This document shows positions 18,476 to 27,154 of a DNA stretch of 64,000 nt, piece by piece. The number at the start of each line of letters is the position of its first letter. Position 1 is the first letter of the stretch. The position numbers were made by a program, and so were the translations under genes. Source of the stretch: Lewinella sp. IMCC34191 (GTDB lineage: Bacteria; Bacteroidota; Bacteroidia; Chitinophagales; Saprospiraceae); contig NZ_QNQZ01000001.1 of NCBI RefSeq assembly GCF_003390935.1, positions 62,001 through 126,000 of the forward strand, written 5' to 3'. Below the pieces are notes generated by a model. It searched no databases and was not told the origin of the DNA. It saw nothing but the letters and a program-made list of their open reading frames with translations.

Positions 18476-19345
18476 CTAGTTACCCAGGTAATTCTTGAGC
18501 AACTTGCTGCGATTAGCCCCACGCAGTTTGTTGATGGCCTTGTCTTTGATTTGGCGCACCCGCTCGCGGGTCAGGCCGAATTTCTCGCCGATATCCTCGA
18601 GGCTCATGGGGTGCTCGACGCCGATGCCGTAGTAGAGCTTGATGACGTCGCACTGCCGTTCGGTGAGGGTGCCGAGGCTGCGGTCGATCTCGCGGCGCAG
18701 GGATTCTTTATACTCCAGGGCGGAGTCGGTGCCGGGGGTAGCAGTGTTGGCCAGTACGTCCAGCAGGCTGTTGTCTTCACCTTCCACGAAGGGGGCGTCC
18801 ATACTGACGTGTCGCGCGGCGACGCCGAGCGTTGTTTCCACTTCGTCGGCGTTGATTTCCAACTGTTCGGCGAGTTCCTCGCTGCTGGGCTCCCGCTCGA
18901 AAGTCTGCTCGAGCTGGCTGAAGGCTTTATTGATCTTGTTCAGGCTACCTACTTTGTTCAGGGGTAGACGGACGATCCGGCTCTGCTCGGCGAGGGCTTG
19001 CAGGATGGACTGGCGAATCCACCATACGGCATAGGAGATAAACTTAAAACCACGGGTCTCGTCGAAGCGCTGAGCGGCCTTGATCAGACCGAGGTTGCCC
19101 TCGTTGATGAGGTCGGAAAGGCTGAGGCCCTGATTCTGGTATTGCTTGGCTACAGAGACGACAAAGCGCAGGTTGGCTTTGGTAAGCTTTTCCAGAGCAA
19201 TCTGGTCGCCCTGTTTGATCCGCTTGGCGAGATCGACTTCCTCCTCGGGGGTCAGCAGGTCTACTTTACCAATTTCTTGCAGGTATTTTTCAAGCGACTG
19301 ACTTTCGCGATTCGTTATCGACTTCGTTATCTTAAGCTGTCTCAT
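18476..19345 (-). CDS. rpoD: Primary RNA polymerase sigma factor RpoD/SigA
   Basis: 289 residues, short for RpoD because the non-conserved region between 1.2 and 2 is missing, as in all Bacteroidota. Seen in order: region 1.2 ([15 protein letters not shown]), region 2 ([34 protein letters not shown], then [19 protein letters not shown] for promoter melting), region 3 ([12 protein letters not shown]) and region 4 ([25 protein letters not shown] helix-turn-helix). This factor reads the TTTG / TAnnTTTG promoters seen across the window. The start ATG lies 30 bp downstream of its own -7 box. Confidence 0.97.
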   Translation of the reverse strand: MRQLKITKSITNRESQSLEKYLQEIGKVDLLTPEEEVDLAKRIKQGDQIALEKLTKANLRFVVSVAKQYQNQGLSLSDLINEGNLGLIKAAQRFDETRGFKFISYAVWWIRQSILQALAEQSRIVRLPLNKVGSLNKINKAFSQLEQTFEREPSSEELAEQLEINADEVETTLGVAARHVSMDAPFVEGEDNSLLDVLANTATPGTDSALEYKESLRREIDRSLGTLTERQCDVIKLYYGIGVEHPMSLEDIGEKFGLTRERVRQIKDKAINKLRGANRSKLLKNYLGN

Positions 19346-19375
19346 CTATAGGGGGACGTTTTCTGAAATTGGCCG

Positions 19376-19383
19376 CAAAATTA
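19376..19383 (-). promoter_or_regulatory. -7 box TAATTTTG of rpoD
   Basis: Exact TAnnTTTG on the minus strand, 30 bp before the rpoD ATG at 19345, giving a short leader. Confidence 0.55.
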
Positions 19384-19540
19384 CGGGATAAATGCTACTA
19401 AATCAATACCCTGCGGGCTCAATATGACATAACGAGTAGGTAACACTATAAGGAAACAATAGGTTGGGGGGCTATAAACTTTTGGTAGTCTCGTTTATAT
19501 TACCTTATTTGCCCGACACTCTTTTTCCCAAGCCCCTGAT

Positions 19541-19921
19541 ATGGAACGTGTTAAGTTTACCTCCGAGTTCATTTTTCGTGCCTCGCCCAGTATTGTCTAC
19601 CAGTTTCTCACCGATCCGGCCTGTTTGACGCGCTGGTTCTGTGATGAAGTTGATATCAACGATAGTACCTACACCTTTGTTTGGAGCGGCTCGCCGGAAG
19701 CTGCCGAATTGATTGAAGACAGTGAGGGGGACATGGTCCGTTTTGCGTGGGAAGACGCGGACGATGAGGACGAGTATCTCGAATTCAATATCACCAAAAG
19801 CCCGGTCACGGGTGAAACCATCGTCTACGTCACCGACTTCGCCGACGACGACGAAGTAGAGGATCAGAAAGCGCTCTGGGACACGCAGCTGACGCGCATG
19901 CGTGCAGAGATGGGCGGATAA
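19541..19921 (+). CDS. START-like (SRPBCC) domain protein
   Basis: 126 residues. It begins MERVKFTSEFIFRASPSIVYQFLTDPACLTRWF, the helix-grip opening of SRPBCC/AHSA1-like folds, and ends with the long C-terminal helix. It is very acidic (DADDEDEY, DFADDDEVED). This is a small stand-alone family widespread in Bacteroidota with no known ligand. Its stop overlaps the ATG of the AddB-like gene by one base, so the two are coupled. Confidence 0.8.
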   Translation: MERVKFTSEFIFRASPSIVYQFLTDPACLTRWFCDEVDINDSTYTFVWSGSPEAAELIEDSEGDMVRFAWEDADDEDEYLEFNITKSPVTGETIVYVTDFADDDEVEDQKALWDTQLTRMRAEMGG

Positions 19922-22716
19922 TGATCACGGTATACCTGGGCCTGAGTTTCTCCGGGCCGATCCTGCCTTATCCGGCCGCCACTTCGACGGAAGAGTTGTT
20001 TCTGGACTACCCCGCACTGGTACAGTACCTGGAGAAGTTTTACGCTCTCAGCCGCAGCCCCGCCAACCGCGATGCCCTACGCATCGAGCAGTACCGCCAA
20101 GTTCTGCAGCAGCATCTGGAAGACGGCGACCGCCCCTTACCTTTCTACGCCGCTGCCTTCCGCGCCGATAAGATCGCCACCGCGGAGGAATTGCTTTCCC
20201 GCCGCGACGAGTTACTGGAAAACGGTTACCAGCTACACCATCCCACCAACGGCGACGTACCCGAGCGAATAGCCGTCCTGCACGAGCTGGAAGCCCTACT
20301 GCTCGAACCGGAGCGGGATTTGCCACTGCTGCCCGGCCTGGCGGACCGCCTGAACCGCCTGCTAGCCGCGCTGAAGTCGCGTAATCATCCTACGCACCGG
20401 ATCGTAGTCAACGAACCCGCGAACCTGCTGCCGGGCAGTGTACGCCGACTGCTGGAAGGACTCCGGGAAGCCGGTGACCAGATCAGTTACCAGTCCGAGC
20501 TGCCGCAAATAAAGGGTGACCTCGACCTACACCGCTGGCAACGGCGGCTGCTGGCCAGCCTGGACGATGATACCGACACCGAAGCTTTCGAGCTACGGGG
20601 TGACGGAAGCCTGGTTCTGCTCCGTGCCGAACGGGAAACACATCTTGCCGCTTATCTGGCAAGGACCGTACGGGATAATCCTACGTGGCGCCCCGGCGTA
20701 CTGATGACGGTCCGCAACCAGACCCTGGACAATGCGCTGATCATGGAGGGGCTGCCGAGCATGGGCATTCCATCCACCAGCCTGGCACGTCCAAGTTTGC
20801 AGGTGCTGAAGCTGGTAACTGCCTTCCTATGGGATCCCGTAGAGGTGGAGCGCATCATGGAATTCGTCAGCCTTGTTAATAAGCCGTTGGAACGCCGGCT
20901 GGGCCAACGGCTCGCGGTACATCTGGCCGATACCCCGGGGCTGTTTGGCAACCGCTGGAACTTTACCGTAGAAGAAGCCTTCCGCGAAATGGAGCAGCGC
21001 CGCTATCCGGCGGGAAGACTGCGCCGCGCCCGGGAACAGTACGATTTCTGGTTCCGGAGACGCCGCTTCCCCCGCGACGGACGAGTTCCGAAAAGTGAGG
21101 TCCGCAGCCTCTTCGTTTTCCTGCGCAATTGGGCACTCGAAGCTTACGAAGACGATAAGGACCAGAGCGGGCTACTGGTCCTGTCCGCCCAGTCCGAACG
21201 GGCCACCGAACTATTGGACGCTCAGCCCGAGGCGGATCTGTCTTACCTCGAAGTGGAGCGTCTCGTACGGACCATCTACCAGCCTGCCCCTACCCAGTTC
21301 CGACAGCCGGAGCAGGGGGCATTGCGGGTCTGTTTCCACCCCGCGGCGGTTACCCGAATCGCGCCCGACAGTCAGGATCCGCTCGACCGGCTGGTCTGGT
21401 GGGATTTTATTGAGACGGATCCGACGTACTTCTTCAGCCGCTATTACCCACCGGAACTGGACTATCTACGCGGCCAGGGTTGCCATTTGGTTACTCCCGA
21501 TCAACGCAACAGGCTGCGTCACTGGCAGAACCTGCAGCCGGTATTGAACGGTGAGAAACAACTGGTTCTTTGCGTCCCTCAGCGCGTGGACGGCTCCGAG
21601 ATGGAAAGCCATAGCCTGATGGGGGATCTGGAGGCGGCCTTCAGTGGCGATAGTCTCGAACGGATAACCGTCCGCATCGACGAGGGCGGCCGCCCGGAAG
21701 ACCTTTTCAGTGAGCTTACTCTTCCGCACTTCGAGCCGATCAGCATCCGCCAACTCTCTCCGCCGGTGCCCCTGGTGCATCTTTCCCGCCCGGAAGCGAT
21801 GACCGCGCGGGAGGAGGAGACGCCATCCTCTATTGACGATCTGCTGTATTATCCCCATAAGTGGGTATTCCGACACCAGCTCCGGTTGAAGTCCACCCCG
21901 ATTTTATCCATCGCAAATGAAAATCGTTTGCGGGGAAATCTCAGCCACCTCTTCGTGGATGAGTTGCTGCAGGAAATCACGCGGGCTGACGAACAGTGGA
22001 ATAAAGAGCAAGTCGAGCGGTGGCTCGATGAGAACGCTACCCGATTACTCCGCCAACAGGGGGCCGTATTATTGGAGTACGGCCAGGAACCGGAACGGGT
22101 CCAATTCCTCATTACGATGAAGAAGTCCGCCTGGACCCTCATCAACTACATCCAGCAGAATGGCTGGAGCATTAAGGGATCGGAGGAAAAGGTCGGAGGA
22201 GAACTCAAGCCGATGGGCGGACAAGCCGTGCAGGGTCGGGCCGACCTCGTGCTCGAACGGGAACGCAACGGCATCCGGGAGTGCGCCGTAGTCGACCTCA
22301 AGTGGCGGGGGAAAACCGTCTTCCGCAATCTCCTCCGCAACGGCAGCGATATTCAACTTAGCCTCTACGCCGAATTCTTACGCCAGCAGGGTAGTGACCG
22401 CGTCCATACGGCTTACTACATCCTGCGCGACGCCTTGATGATCTGCCGCAACGAACTGGCCTTTGAAGGAGCGGACACGGTGCCGGCTGACGATGATTTC
22501 GTAGCGGTCCAGAAGGAGACGCTTTCCAAAATTCGCCAGACCTTCGACTGGCGCTGGGAGCAGTTTGCCGACGGGCGAATCGAGGTCCGCTGCCGGGAAA
22601 CCGTTCCCTTCCTGGAAGATCTGTACCAGGACTTATCGCACGATAGCCTGTTGGAAATGAAGGACGACACCTCGCCCTTCGATGACTATAAAAGTTTAAT
22701 CGGGCTGATTCGTTAA
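19921..22716 (+). CDS. AddB-like protein: inactivated helicase with C-terminal PD-(D/E)XK nuclease
   Basis: 931 residues. The N-terminal two thirds look like an AddB/RexB-type superfamily-1 helicase fold without a working Walker A (GLSFSGP replaces GxxxxGKT). The C-terminal part is a RecB-type nuclease: entry helix DDLLYYPHKWVFRHQ, GNLSH with His676, GRADLV with Asp775, and VVDLKW with Asp792 and Lys794, which together form the metal-dependent catalytic site. The four Cys of the AddB iron-sulfur cluster are not seen. A UvrD-like AddA partner is not in this window. It probably processes DNA ends in recombination. It converges on the PiT-like gene with overlapping stop codons. Confidence 0.82.
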   Translation: MITVYLGLSFSGPILPYPAATSTEELFLDYPALVQYLEKFYALSRSPANRDALRIEQYRQVLQQHLEDGDRPLPFYAAAFRADKIATAEELLSRRDELLENGYQLHHPTNGDVPERIAVLHELEALLLEPERDLPLLPGLADRLNRLLAALKSRNHPTHRIVVNEPANLLPGSVRRLLEGLREAGDQISYQSELPQIKGDLDLHRWQRRLLASLDDDTDTEAFELRGDGSLVLLRAERETHLAAYLARTVRDNPTWRPGVLMTVRNQTLDNALIMEGLPSMGIPSTSLARPSLQVLKLVTAFLWDPVEVERIMEFVSLVNKPLERRLGQRLAVHLADTPGLFGNRWNFTVEEAFREMEQRRYPAGRLRRAREQYDFWFRRRRFPRDGRVPKSEVRSLFVFLRNWALEAYEDDKDQSGLLVLSAQSERATELLDAQPEADLSYLEVERLVRTIYQPAPTQFRQPEQGALRVCFHPAAVTRIAPDSQDPLDRLVWWDFIETDPTYFFSRYYPPELDYLRGQGCHLVTPDQRNRLRHWQNLQPVLNGEKQLVLCVPQRVDGSEMESHSLMGDLEAAFSGDSLERITVRIDEGGRPEDLFSELTLPHFEPISIRQLSPPVPLVHLSRPEAMTAREEETPSSIDDLLYYPHKWVFRHQLRLKSTPILSIANENRLRGNLSHLFVDELLQEITRADEQWNKEQVERWLDENATRLLRQQGAVLLEYGQEPERVQFLITMKKSAWTLINYIQQNGWSIKGSEEKVGGELKPMGGQAVQGRADLVLERERNGIRECAVVDLKWRGKTVFRNLLRNGSDIQLSLYAEFLRQQGSDRVHTAYYILRDALMICRNELAFEGADTVPADDDFVAVQKETLSKIRQTFDWRWEQFADGRIEVRCRETVPFLEDLYQDLSHDSLLEMKDDTSPFDDYKSLIGLIR

Positions 22717-23885
22717 CCGGTAATTTCCATGAAGGTGCCGGTGGTCAGGTAGCGCATGATGTACACGAGCGCGATGCTCACCAACAGGCCGAAAGTCACC
22801 TTGCCGAGGTCGCTGAAGATGTTGCGGAAGGCCGCGCTGAGGTTCTTTTGCCCCGGTTTGGTTTCCAGGTAGGCAACACCGGCCCGGGCGACCATGACCA
22901 CCGCCATGACAACGATCACGAGGTTATCGACGGCGTCGCGGAGGTAAACTACGTAGCCGATCAGCAGCAGGATGACGACGTTCAGCGCCATACCGAAGAA
23001 GTAGGCCGTTTTGGCCCGGGGACGGTCACTGGGCTCGTCATCCAGTTCCAGGCGGTAGCGGATGGCAATTTCTCGGCCGGCGAGAAGGCCGAGGAACACC
23101 CAGGTGGTGGACATCGGTACGTTGCTGAATTCCTTGAAGAAGAGCAGGATGATCCCGTAGATGAAATCGATGAGCGTAGCCGACCGGATATCCGTCGTAT
23201 TGGTTTTCGCCTTGACGATCTTCTGGATGTTGCCACCCTTACTGTAAAAGATCACGGCCAGCATGGTCAGGAGGATGACCAGTGAAATGATGATCTCCGA
23301 AATGTGGAGAGACCGGGGGAGGTAAACGAAGATATTGGCGAAGTCCTGAATCAACCACTGTCCCCACAGGAAACCCGTCGAACCCCATTGGAGCACCGTC
23401 CAGGTACGCTGGCCTCCGGGGCTCATCTCGGAGTTGATGAATCGCTTATCCAGCCAACGGGTCACGAGTTGCCAGACGATGATCGCGGCGCAAAACGCCA
23501 GTGCGTAGCCCAGGATGGACTTCATGGTCATGTCAAATAAACCCTTGGGTTTAAAGAAGGTCAGAATGAGGAAGGAAGTCGAGACCGGTATACCGGTGCG
23601 CGTCAGCAGCATCAACACCAGCGGCGGAAGAAGATAGGGCCAGCCCATATCCTCCACGTAGGCGTAAGACTCCAGGCGACCGTAGCTGACGTCACCGTCG
23701 TACTGGCTCCAACCGTAGAGGAGGGTAGCGGCGAGAATGGAACCGGCAAAGGCCCAGAGTACGTACCACTTTTTGTCCTCGTTGGAGGAGAGGAACGTGC
23801 CTAACGTTTGAATGGAATCATTACCCACTACGGCGTAACCGGCTAGAATAAAACCGGCCCACATGATAACCAGGGATATATCCAT
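22713..23885 (-). CDS. PiT-like (inorganic phosphate transporter superfamily) membrane protein
   Basis: 390 residues, about eleven hydrophobic helices. It has two inverted-type repeats each with a signature: GNDSIQTLGTFLSSN near the start and GIPVSTSFLILTF, then DFANIFVYLPR and NVPMSTTWVFLGLLAGRE in the second half. These resemble the GANDxANAxGT and PVSTTH motifs of PiT sodium- or proton-driven phosphate transporters but are degenerate (no His after STT). A transport role is likely; phosphate is not proven. Confidence 0.6.
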   Translation of the reverse strand: MDISLVIMWAGFILAGYAVVGNDSIQTLGTFLSSNEDKKWYVLWAFAGSILAATLLYGWSQYDGDVSYGRLESYAYVEDMGWPYLLPPLVLMLLTRTGIPVSTSFLILTFFKPKGLFDMTMKSILGYALAFCAAIIVWQLVTRWLDKRFINSEMSPGGQRTWTVLQWGSTGFLWGQWLIQDFANIFVYLPRSLHISEIIISLVILLTMLAVIFYSKGGNIQKIVKAKTNTTDIRSATLIDFIYGIILLFFKEFSNVPMSTTWVFLGLLAGREIAIRYRLELDDEPSDRPRAKTAYFFGMALNVVILLLIGYVVYLRDAVDNLVIVVMAVVMVARAGVAYLETKPGQKNLSAAFRNIFSDLGKVTFGLLVSIALVYIMRYLTTGTFMEITG

Positions 23886-24000
23886 TCGATGATTTGCTAG
23901 AAGACGGTGGTGGAAGACGGTTAAGGCGACGCAAGTTCGTTACGGGGTGTAAACTGTAGGTTAAGTATCCTTGCGGGCCTCTCTTCCGGCCATACTTCGG

Positions 24001-24987
24001 CTAAATCGCCAGGATGCTCGCCATCCGGATCAATTCTTCCTGAGGCTTCTTCTCCTTGGTAATGGCATCTTCGAACGGGTGCGTGGTGACCTGTCCGTTG
24101 ACGATGCCGACCGCCACGTTTTCCTGGCCTTCCAGCAGAATCTCGACCGCGGCGTGACCGAGGCGGCTCGCCAGCAGGCGATCGGCGGCGGTAGGGGAAC
24201 CGCCGCGCTGCAGGTGACCGATGACCGTCACCTTGGGCTCCATACTGGCCAGCTCGTGCTGGATCTTTTCGGCGATACCGGTGGCGCCTCCCATCGGGTG
24301 CCCTTCCGCTACGATGACGACGCTAAATAACTTGCCGCGGGCCTTATTCTTCCGCAGGACGGACTTCAGGTCCTCCAGATTGGTTTCCGCCTCGGGGATG
24401 AGCACGCTGCTGGCCCCGGAACCGATCGCCGTGTATAGAGCGATGTAACCGGAATTGCGGCCCATGACCTCCACGAAAAACAGGCGGTTGTGGCTGTCCG
24501 CCGTGTCGCGAATCTTGTCCACCGCGTCGATAGCCGTATTGACGGCCGTGTCGAAGCCAATGGTATAGTCGGTTCCGTAAAGGTCGTTATCGATCGTACC
24601 GGGTATGCCGATGAAGGGGACGTTGAACTCCTCGCTGAAAATTTTGGCCCCGGTAAATGTTCCGTTCCCTCCGATAGCGATACAGGCATCAATGTCGTAG
24701 GCCTTGAGGTGGTCGTGCGCCGCCTGTCTACCTTCTTTGGACATAAAGCGCATGGAGCGAGCGGTCCGGAGCATGGTACCACCGCGTTGGATGATGTTGG
24801 CTACGTCGCGGCGCTCCAGCCGCTGAAAGTGGCCGTCGATCATCCCTTCGTAGCCACGTTCGATACCGTAGACGTGCAACTTGTTCCAGGCGGCGGTCCG
24901 GACCACGGCCCGCAGGGCGGCATTCATACCGGGAGCGTCTCCTCCGGAGGTGAATACGGCAATACGTCGGATATCCTGTCTTTTCAT
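24001..24987 (-). CDS. pfkA: 6-phosphofructokinase with Asp-to-Asn change in the GGDGS motif
   Basis: 328 residues, the usual length. Family motifs: TSGGDAPGMNAALRAVV (nucleotide site), PGTIDNDLYGTDYTIGFDTA with the catalytic Asp, MGRNSGYIAL (fructose-6-phosphate site) and GHLQRGGSPTAADR. The motif that is GGDGS/T in most ATP-type enzymes reads GGNGT here; the codon is AAC, so it is Asn at the position of E. coli Asp103, a magnesium contact. Allosteric regulation cannot be read from sequence. It is the second gene of an operon behind the GlcNAc-kinase-like gene, 3 bp apart. Confidence 0.93.
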   Translation of the reverse strand: MKRQDIRRIAVFTSGGDAPGMNAALRAVVRTAAWNKLHVYGIERGYEGMIDGHFQRLERRDVANIIQRGGTMLRTARSMRFMSKEGRQAAHDHLKAYDIDACIAIGGNGTFTGAKIFSEEFNVPFIGIPGTIDNDLYGTDYTIGFDTAVNTAIDAVDKIRDTADSHNRLFFVEVMGRNSGYIALYTAIGSGASSVLIPEAETNLEDLKSVLRKNKARGKLFSVVIVAEGHPMGGATGIAEKIQHELASMEPKVTVIGHLQRGGSPTAADRLLASRLGHAAVEILLEGQENVAVGIVNGQVTTHPFEDAITKEKKPQEELIRMASILAI

Positions 24988-24990
24988 AGG

Positions 24991-25833
24991 CTAACTGGGG
25001 GAGTGGTAGTCGGCGAGTGCCTCAATGGGTTTATGGATAAATCGGCCGGCGGTGAGGTCGCGTTCGTGCAGCGCGGCCAGCAAGATATCTTTAAAGTGAA
25101 AGGCAATACTACCGATGAAATGCACCGGAAGCTCGAGGTGGCCCTTATACTTTCGGACGTGACGGTCGAGGAATTCGGCGAAACTAGTGAATACGATCTT
25201 TTGAATAAGCGGGTGGTCGGTATGTTCACCCATGAAGCGGGTAAAGCCGGCCAGATAGGTATTCGGCATCTCCGATTCGTACACATTGTTGATTACCGTC
25301 ATCCGGTCCGCCGTAGTGTAATTTTCGAAAGCCTCGTTCAAGTCGTCGTCCAGTTCGCGGTAAAAGTAAGAACGGAGAAACGCTTTTCCGAGGTGCGACC
25401 CGCTGCCTTCGTCACCGAGCATGTAGCCCAGGTTGGTAACGTTGTCGATGACCTCCTTTCCGTCGTACAGGCAGGTATTACTGCCCGTGCCCAGGATACA
25501 GGAAATACCCGGGTCGTCACCACAGGTGGCCCGGGCGGCACCGAGCAGGTCGTGCATCACTTCCACCTTGGCACCCGGCCAAGCATTGTTGATGCAGTCG
25601 AAGATGACCTTCTTGCGGCGAAAATCCCAGCATCCCGCTCCGTAGTAGTGGACTTCGTTGACGTGCACCTTGGGAAGAAGGTCTTCGGATAGCTTCTGGA
25701 CCTCATTGTGGAGCAGGTCGACCGGGTGCACGACAGGGTTAAAGCCCCGCGTACTGACGTATAATTTATCGCCCTCCTGGGGTAATAATACCCAGTCGGC
25801 TTTGGTAGAACCGGAATCTGCAACAAGTATCAT
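24991..25833 (-). CDS. N-acetylglucosamine kinase-like protein (BadF/BadG/BcrA/BcrD ATPase family)
   Basis: 280 residues from the ATG at 25833, where the phosphate-1 motif starts (MILVADSGSTKADWVLL); a longer frame to 25944 is upstream of the promoter-like box and is rejected. Further ASKHA motifs are CILGTGSNTCLYDG and MLGDEGSGSHLGKAF, with HFIGSIAFHF as the adenosine motif. Family members phosphorylate GlcNAc or related amino sugars. Leading the pfkA operon, it may feed sugar phosphates into glycolysis. The exact sugar is inferred. Confidence 0.85.
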   Translation of the reverse strand: MILVADSGSTKADWVLLPQEGDKLYVSTRGFNPVVHPVDLLHNEVQKLSEDLLPKVHVNEVHYYGAGCWDFRRKKVIFDCINNAWPGAKVEVMHDLLGAARATCGDDPGISCILGTGSNTCLYDGKEVIDNVTNLGYMLGDEGSGSHLGKAFLRSYFYRELDDDLNEAFENYTTADRMTVINNVYESEMPNTYLAGFTRFMGEHTDHPLIQKIVFTSFAEFLDRHVRKYKGHLELPVHFIGSIAFHFKDILLAALHERDLTAGRFIHKPIEALADYHSPS

Positions 25834-26189
25834 GATATCGACTATTAAATTACGAAGGTAGTGTAAAACTGACACTAAGCCGCCCCCGGTCGGTGAGTCA
25901 GCCTGACGTCTCAGGGTGCGTAAGTTACACTTGTCGCCGTTCATGGTAAGCGGGTAAGTGACGCGGGCGCATTACCCGTTTTATGCATCGGGAAATGGGG
26001 TAAGGTAGAATGGCTTCCTAGGGGCCGGACGGGTCAGACAAACCTTGAAACGGTAGGAGAGGCACCGGAAAGCCATTTTATGAAACAAATTGTTTGTTTT
26101 ATAAAAATTGTATACTATCTTTGTGTTGGCCTACGGGCCGGCAGCAGGTTCCAGCTTTAGATACCGACACCTTCAAAACAACTCAAGAC
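25834..26189. promoter_or_regulatory. Intergenic region with two divergent promoters and a terminator-like hairpin
   Basis: On the minus strand, 25853-25860 reads TACCTTCG, one base from TAnnTTTG, and would drive the GlcNAc-kinase/pfkA operon. On the plus strand, TATCTTTG at 26116-26123 fits the glucosaminidase. In between, CGGGTAA (25951-25957) pairs with TTACCCG (25972-25978) and is followed by TTTT, which looks like a terminator with no gene before it on that strand. A short hairpin TAGTGT/ACACTA lies at about 25859-25877. No coding region is seen. Confidence 0.45.
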
Positions 26190-27068
26190 ATGCCTGCTCC
26201 TCAAATTTCCTCCTCCGATCTCGGACGCCGCCTTGCTCGTCTGGTCGACTATCTAGTACACTACTCCGTCGAAGTGGTACTCCTCTGCATCATCCTGTAT
26301 GTATGTATTAGCCGGGGTCTATCCGTCGAGGTCGCCGTCCATGACCCGCTATCTTCTCAGGTCAATCCTACTCCAGTGCTGACCGAAGCCGGTGTTGGTG
26401 CTTGGTTCACCGTGCTCAGCGACCGATTGATGAATGGCTTCGATACCCAGGTCAGCGATCGCATTTACACCGTAGCGGACGACACCGACGAAGGTTTGGA
26501 TGAGTTTACCAGCGTAGCCCGGACCGACGACCCTGCCCCCCACATCAGTAATCTCACTTTGGTGCTGAGTCCCGATTACGGTGAGCGAAAGGGCCTGGAC
26601 CCTCGCATCATTGCCGGGAAAAAGCAACGGGTGACCGATTACATCCGCCGCCACGAAGCCGCCGCCCGGCGGGAAATGAGCGAATTTGGCATCCCGGCCA
26701 GTATCACCCTGGCACAGGCCTTATTGGAAAGCAATGCCGGAGATAGCAAACTCGCGGTCAACAGCAACAACCACTTCGGTATCAAGTGCCGCAGCAAGTG
26801 CCTGGGCTGTACCTGCCGAAACTACGGTGACGACACCCGCTACGACATGTTTCGCGTATTCGACTCCGTAGCCGATTCCTTCCGCGAGCACAGTATTCTT
26901 CTAAATACGCCACGGTATGCAAAACTAAAGAAGCACGGTAGCGACTACGTGAAGTGGGCGCACGGGTTAAAGGCCTGCGGCTACGCTACCGATCCTAAGT
27001 ACGGACACAAGCTCATCACCATTATCGAGAATTTGGGCTTGCATCGCTACGACCGGGCCGGCGTCTGA
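26190..27068 (+). CDS. Membrane-anchored glucosaminidase domain protein (FlgJ-like, GH73)
   Basis: 292 residues from ATG 26190. A single membrane helix at about 27-43 anchors the N-terminus. From about 155 comes the mannosyl-glycoprotein endo-beta-N-acetylglucosaminidase-like domain: FGIPASITLAQALLESNAG with Glu180 as the likely catalytic acid, then NNHFGIKC and FDSVADSFREHS. This fold cleaves the peptidoglycan glycan strand. A TTG-initiated extension to 26094 is rejected because it spans the -7 box. A terminator-like hairpin follows the stop. Confidence 0.85.
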   Translation: MPAPQISSSDLGRRLARLVDYLVHYSVEVVLLCIILYVCISRGLSVEVAVHDPLSSQVNPTPVLTEAGVGAWFTVLSDRLMNGFDTQVSDRIYTVADDTDEGLDEFTSVARTDDPAPHISNLTLVLSPDYGERKGLDPRIIAGKKQRVTDYIRRHEAAARREMSEFGIPASITLAQALLESNAGDSKLAVNSNNHFGIKCRSKCLGCTCRNYGDDTRYDMFRVFDSVADSFREHSILLNTPRYAKLKKHGSDYVKWAHGLKACGYATDPKYGHKLITIIENLGLHRYDRAGV

Positions 27069-27116
27069 TTCCGGCGGAGGAAGCAGTTGGTACGCGAATT
27101 CATCGAGTAGTGGTAT

Positions 27117-27154
27117 GCTTCTGATCGCTCTGCCGGCCCCTTACCAGAAGCTTT
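27117..27154 (+). terminator. Terminator-like hairpin after glucosaminidase gene
   Basis: GCTTCTG and CAGAAGC arms with a 21-nt loop, followed by TTT. It overlaps the stop codon of the convergent gene by two bases. Confidence 0.4.

Noticed and set aside
24490-25692. 400-codon ORF opposite pfkA and the GlcNAc-kinase-like gene
   Set aside because: Spans two real genes on the other strand and their junction; no family resemblance.
26094-26189. TTG-initiated N-terminal extension of the glucosaminidase
   Set aside because: It spans the TATCTTTG promoter box at 26116-26123, and the ATG at 26190 directly precedes the membrane helix.
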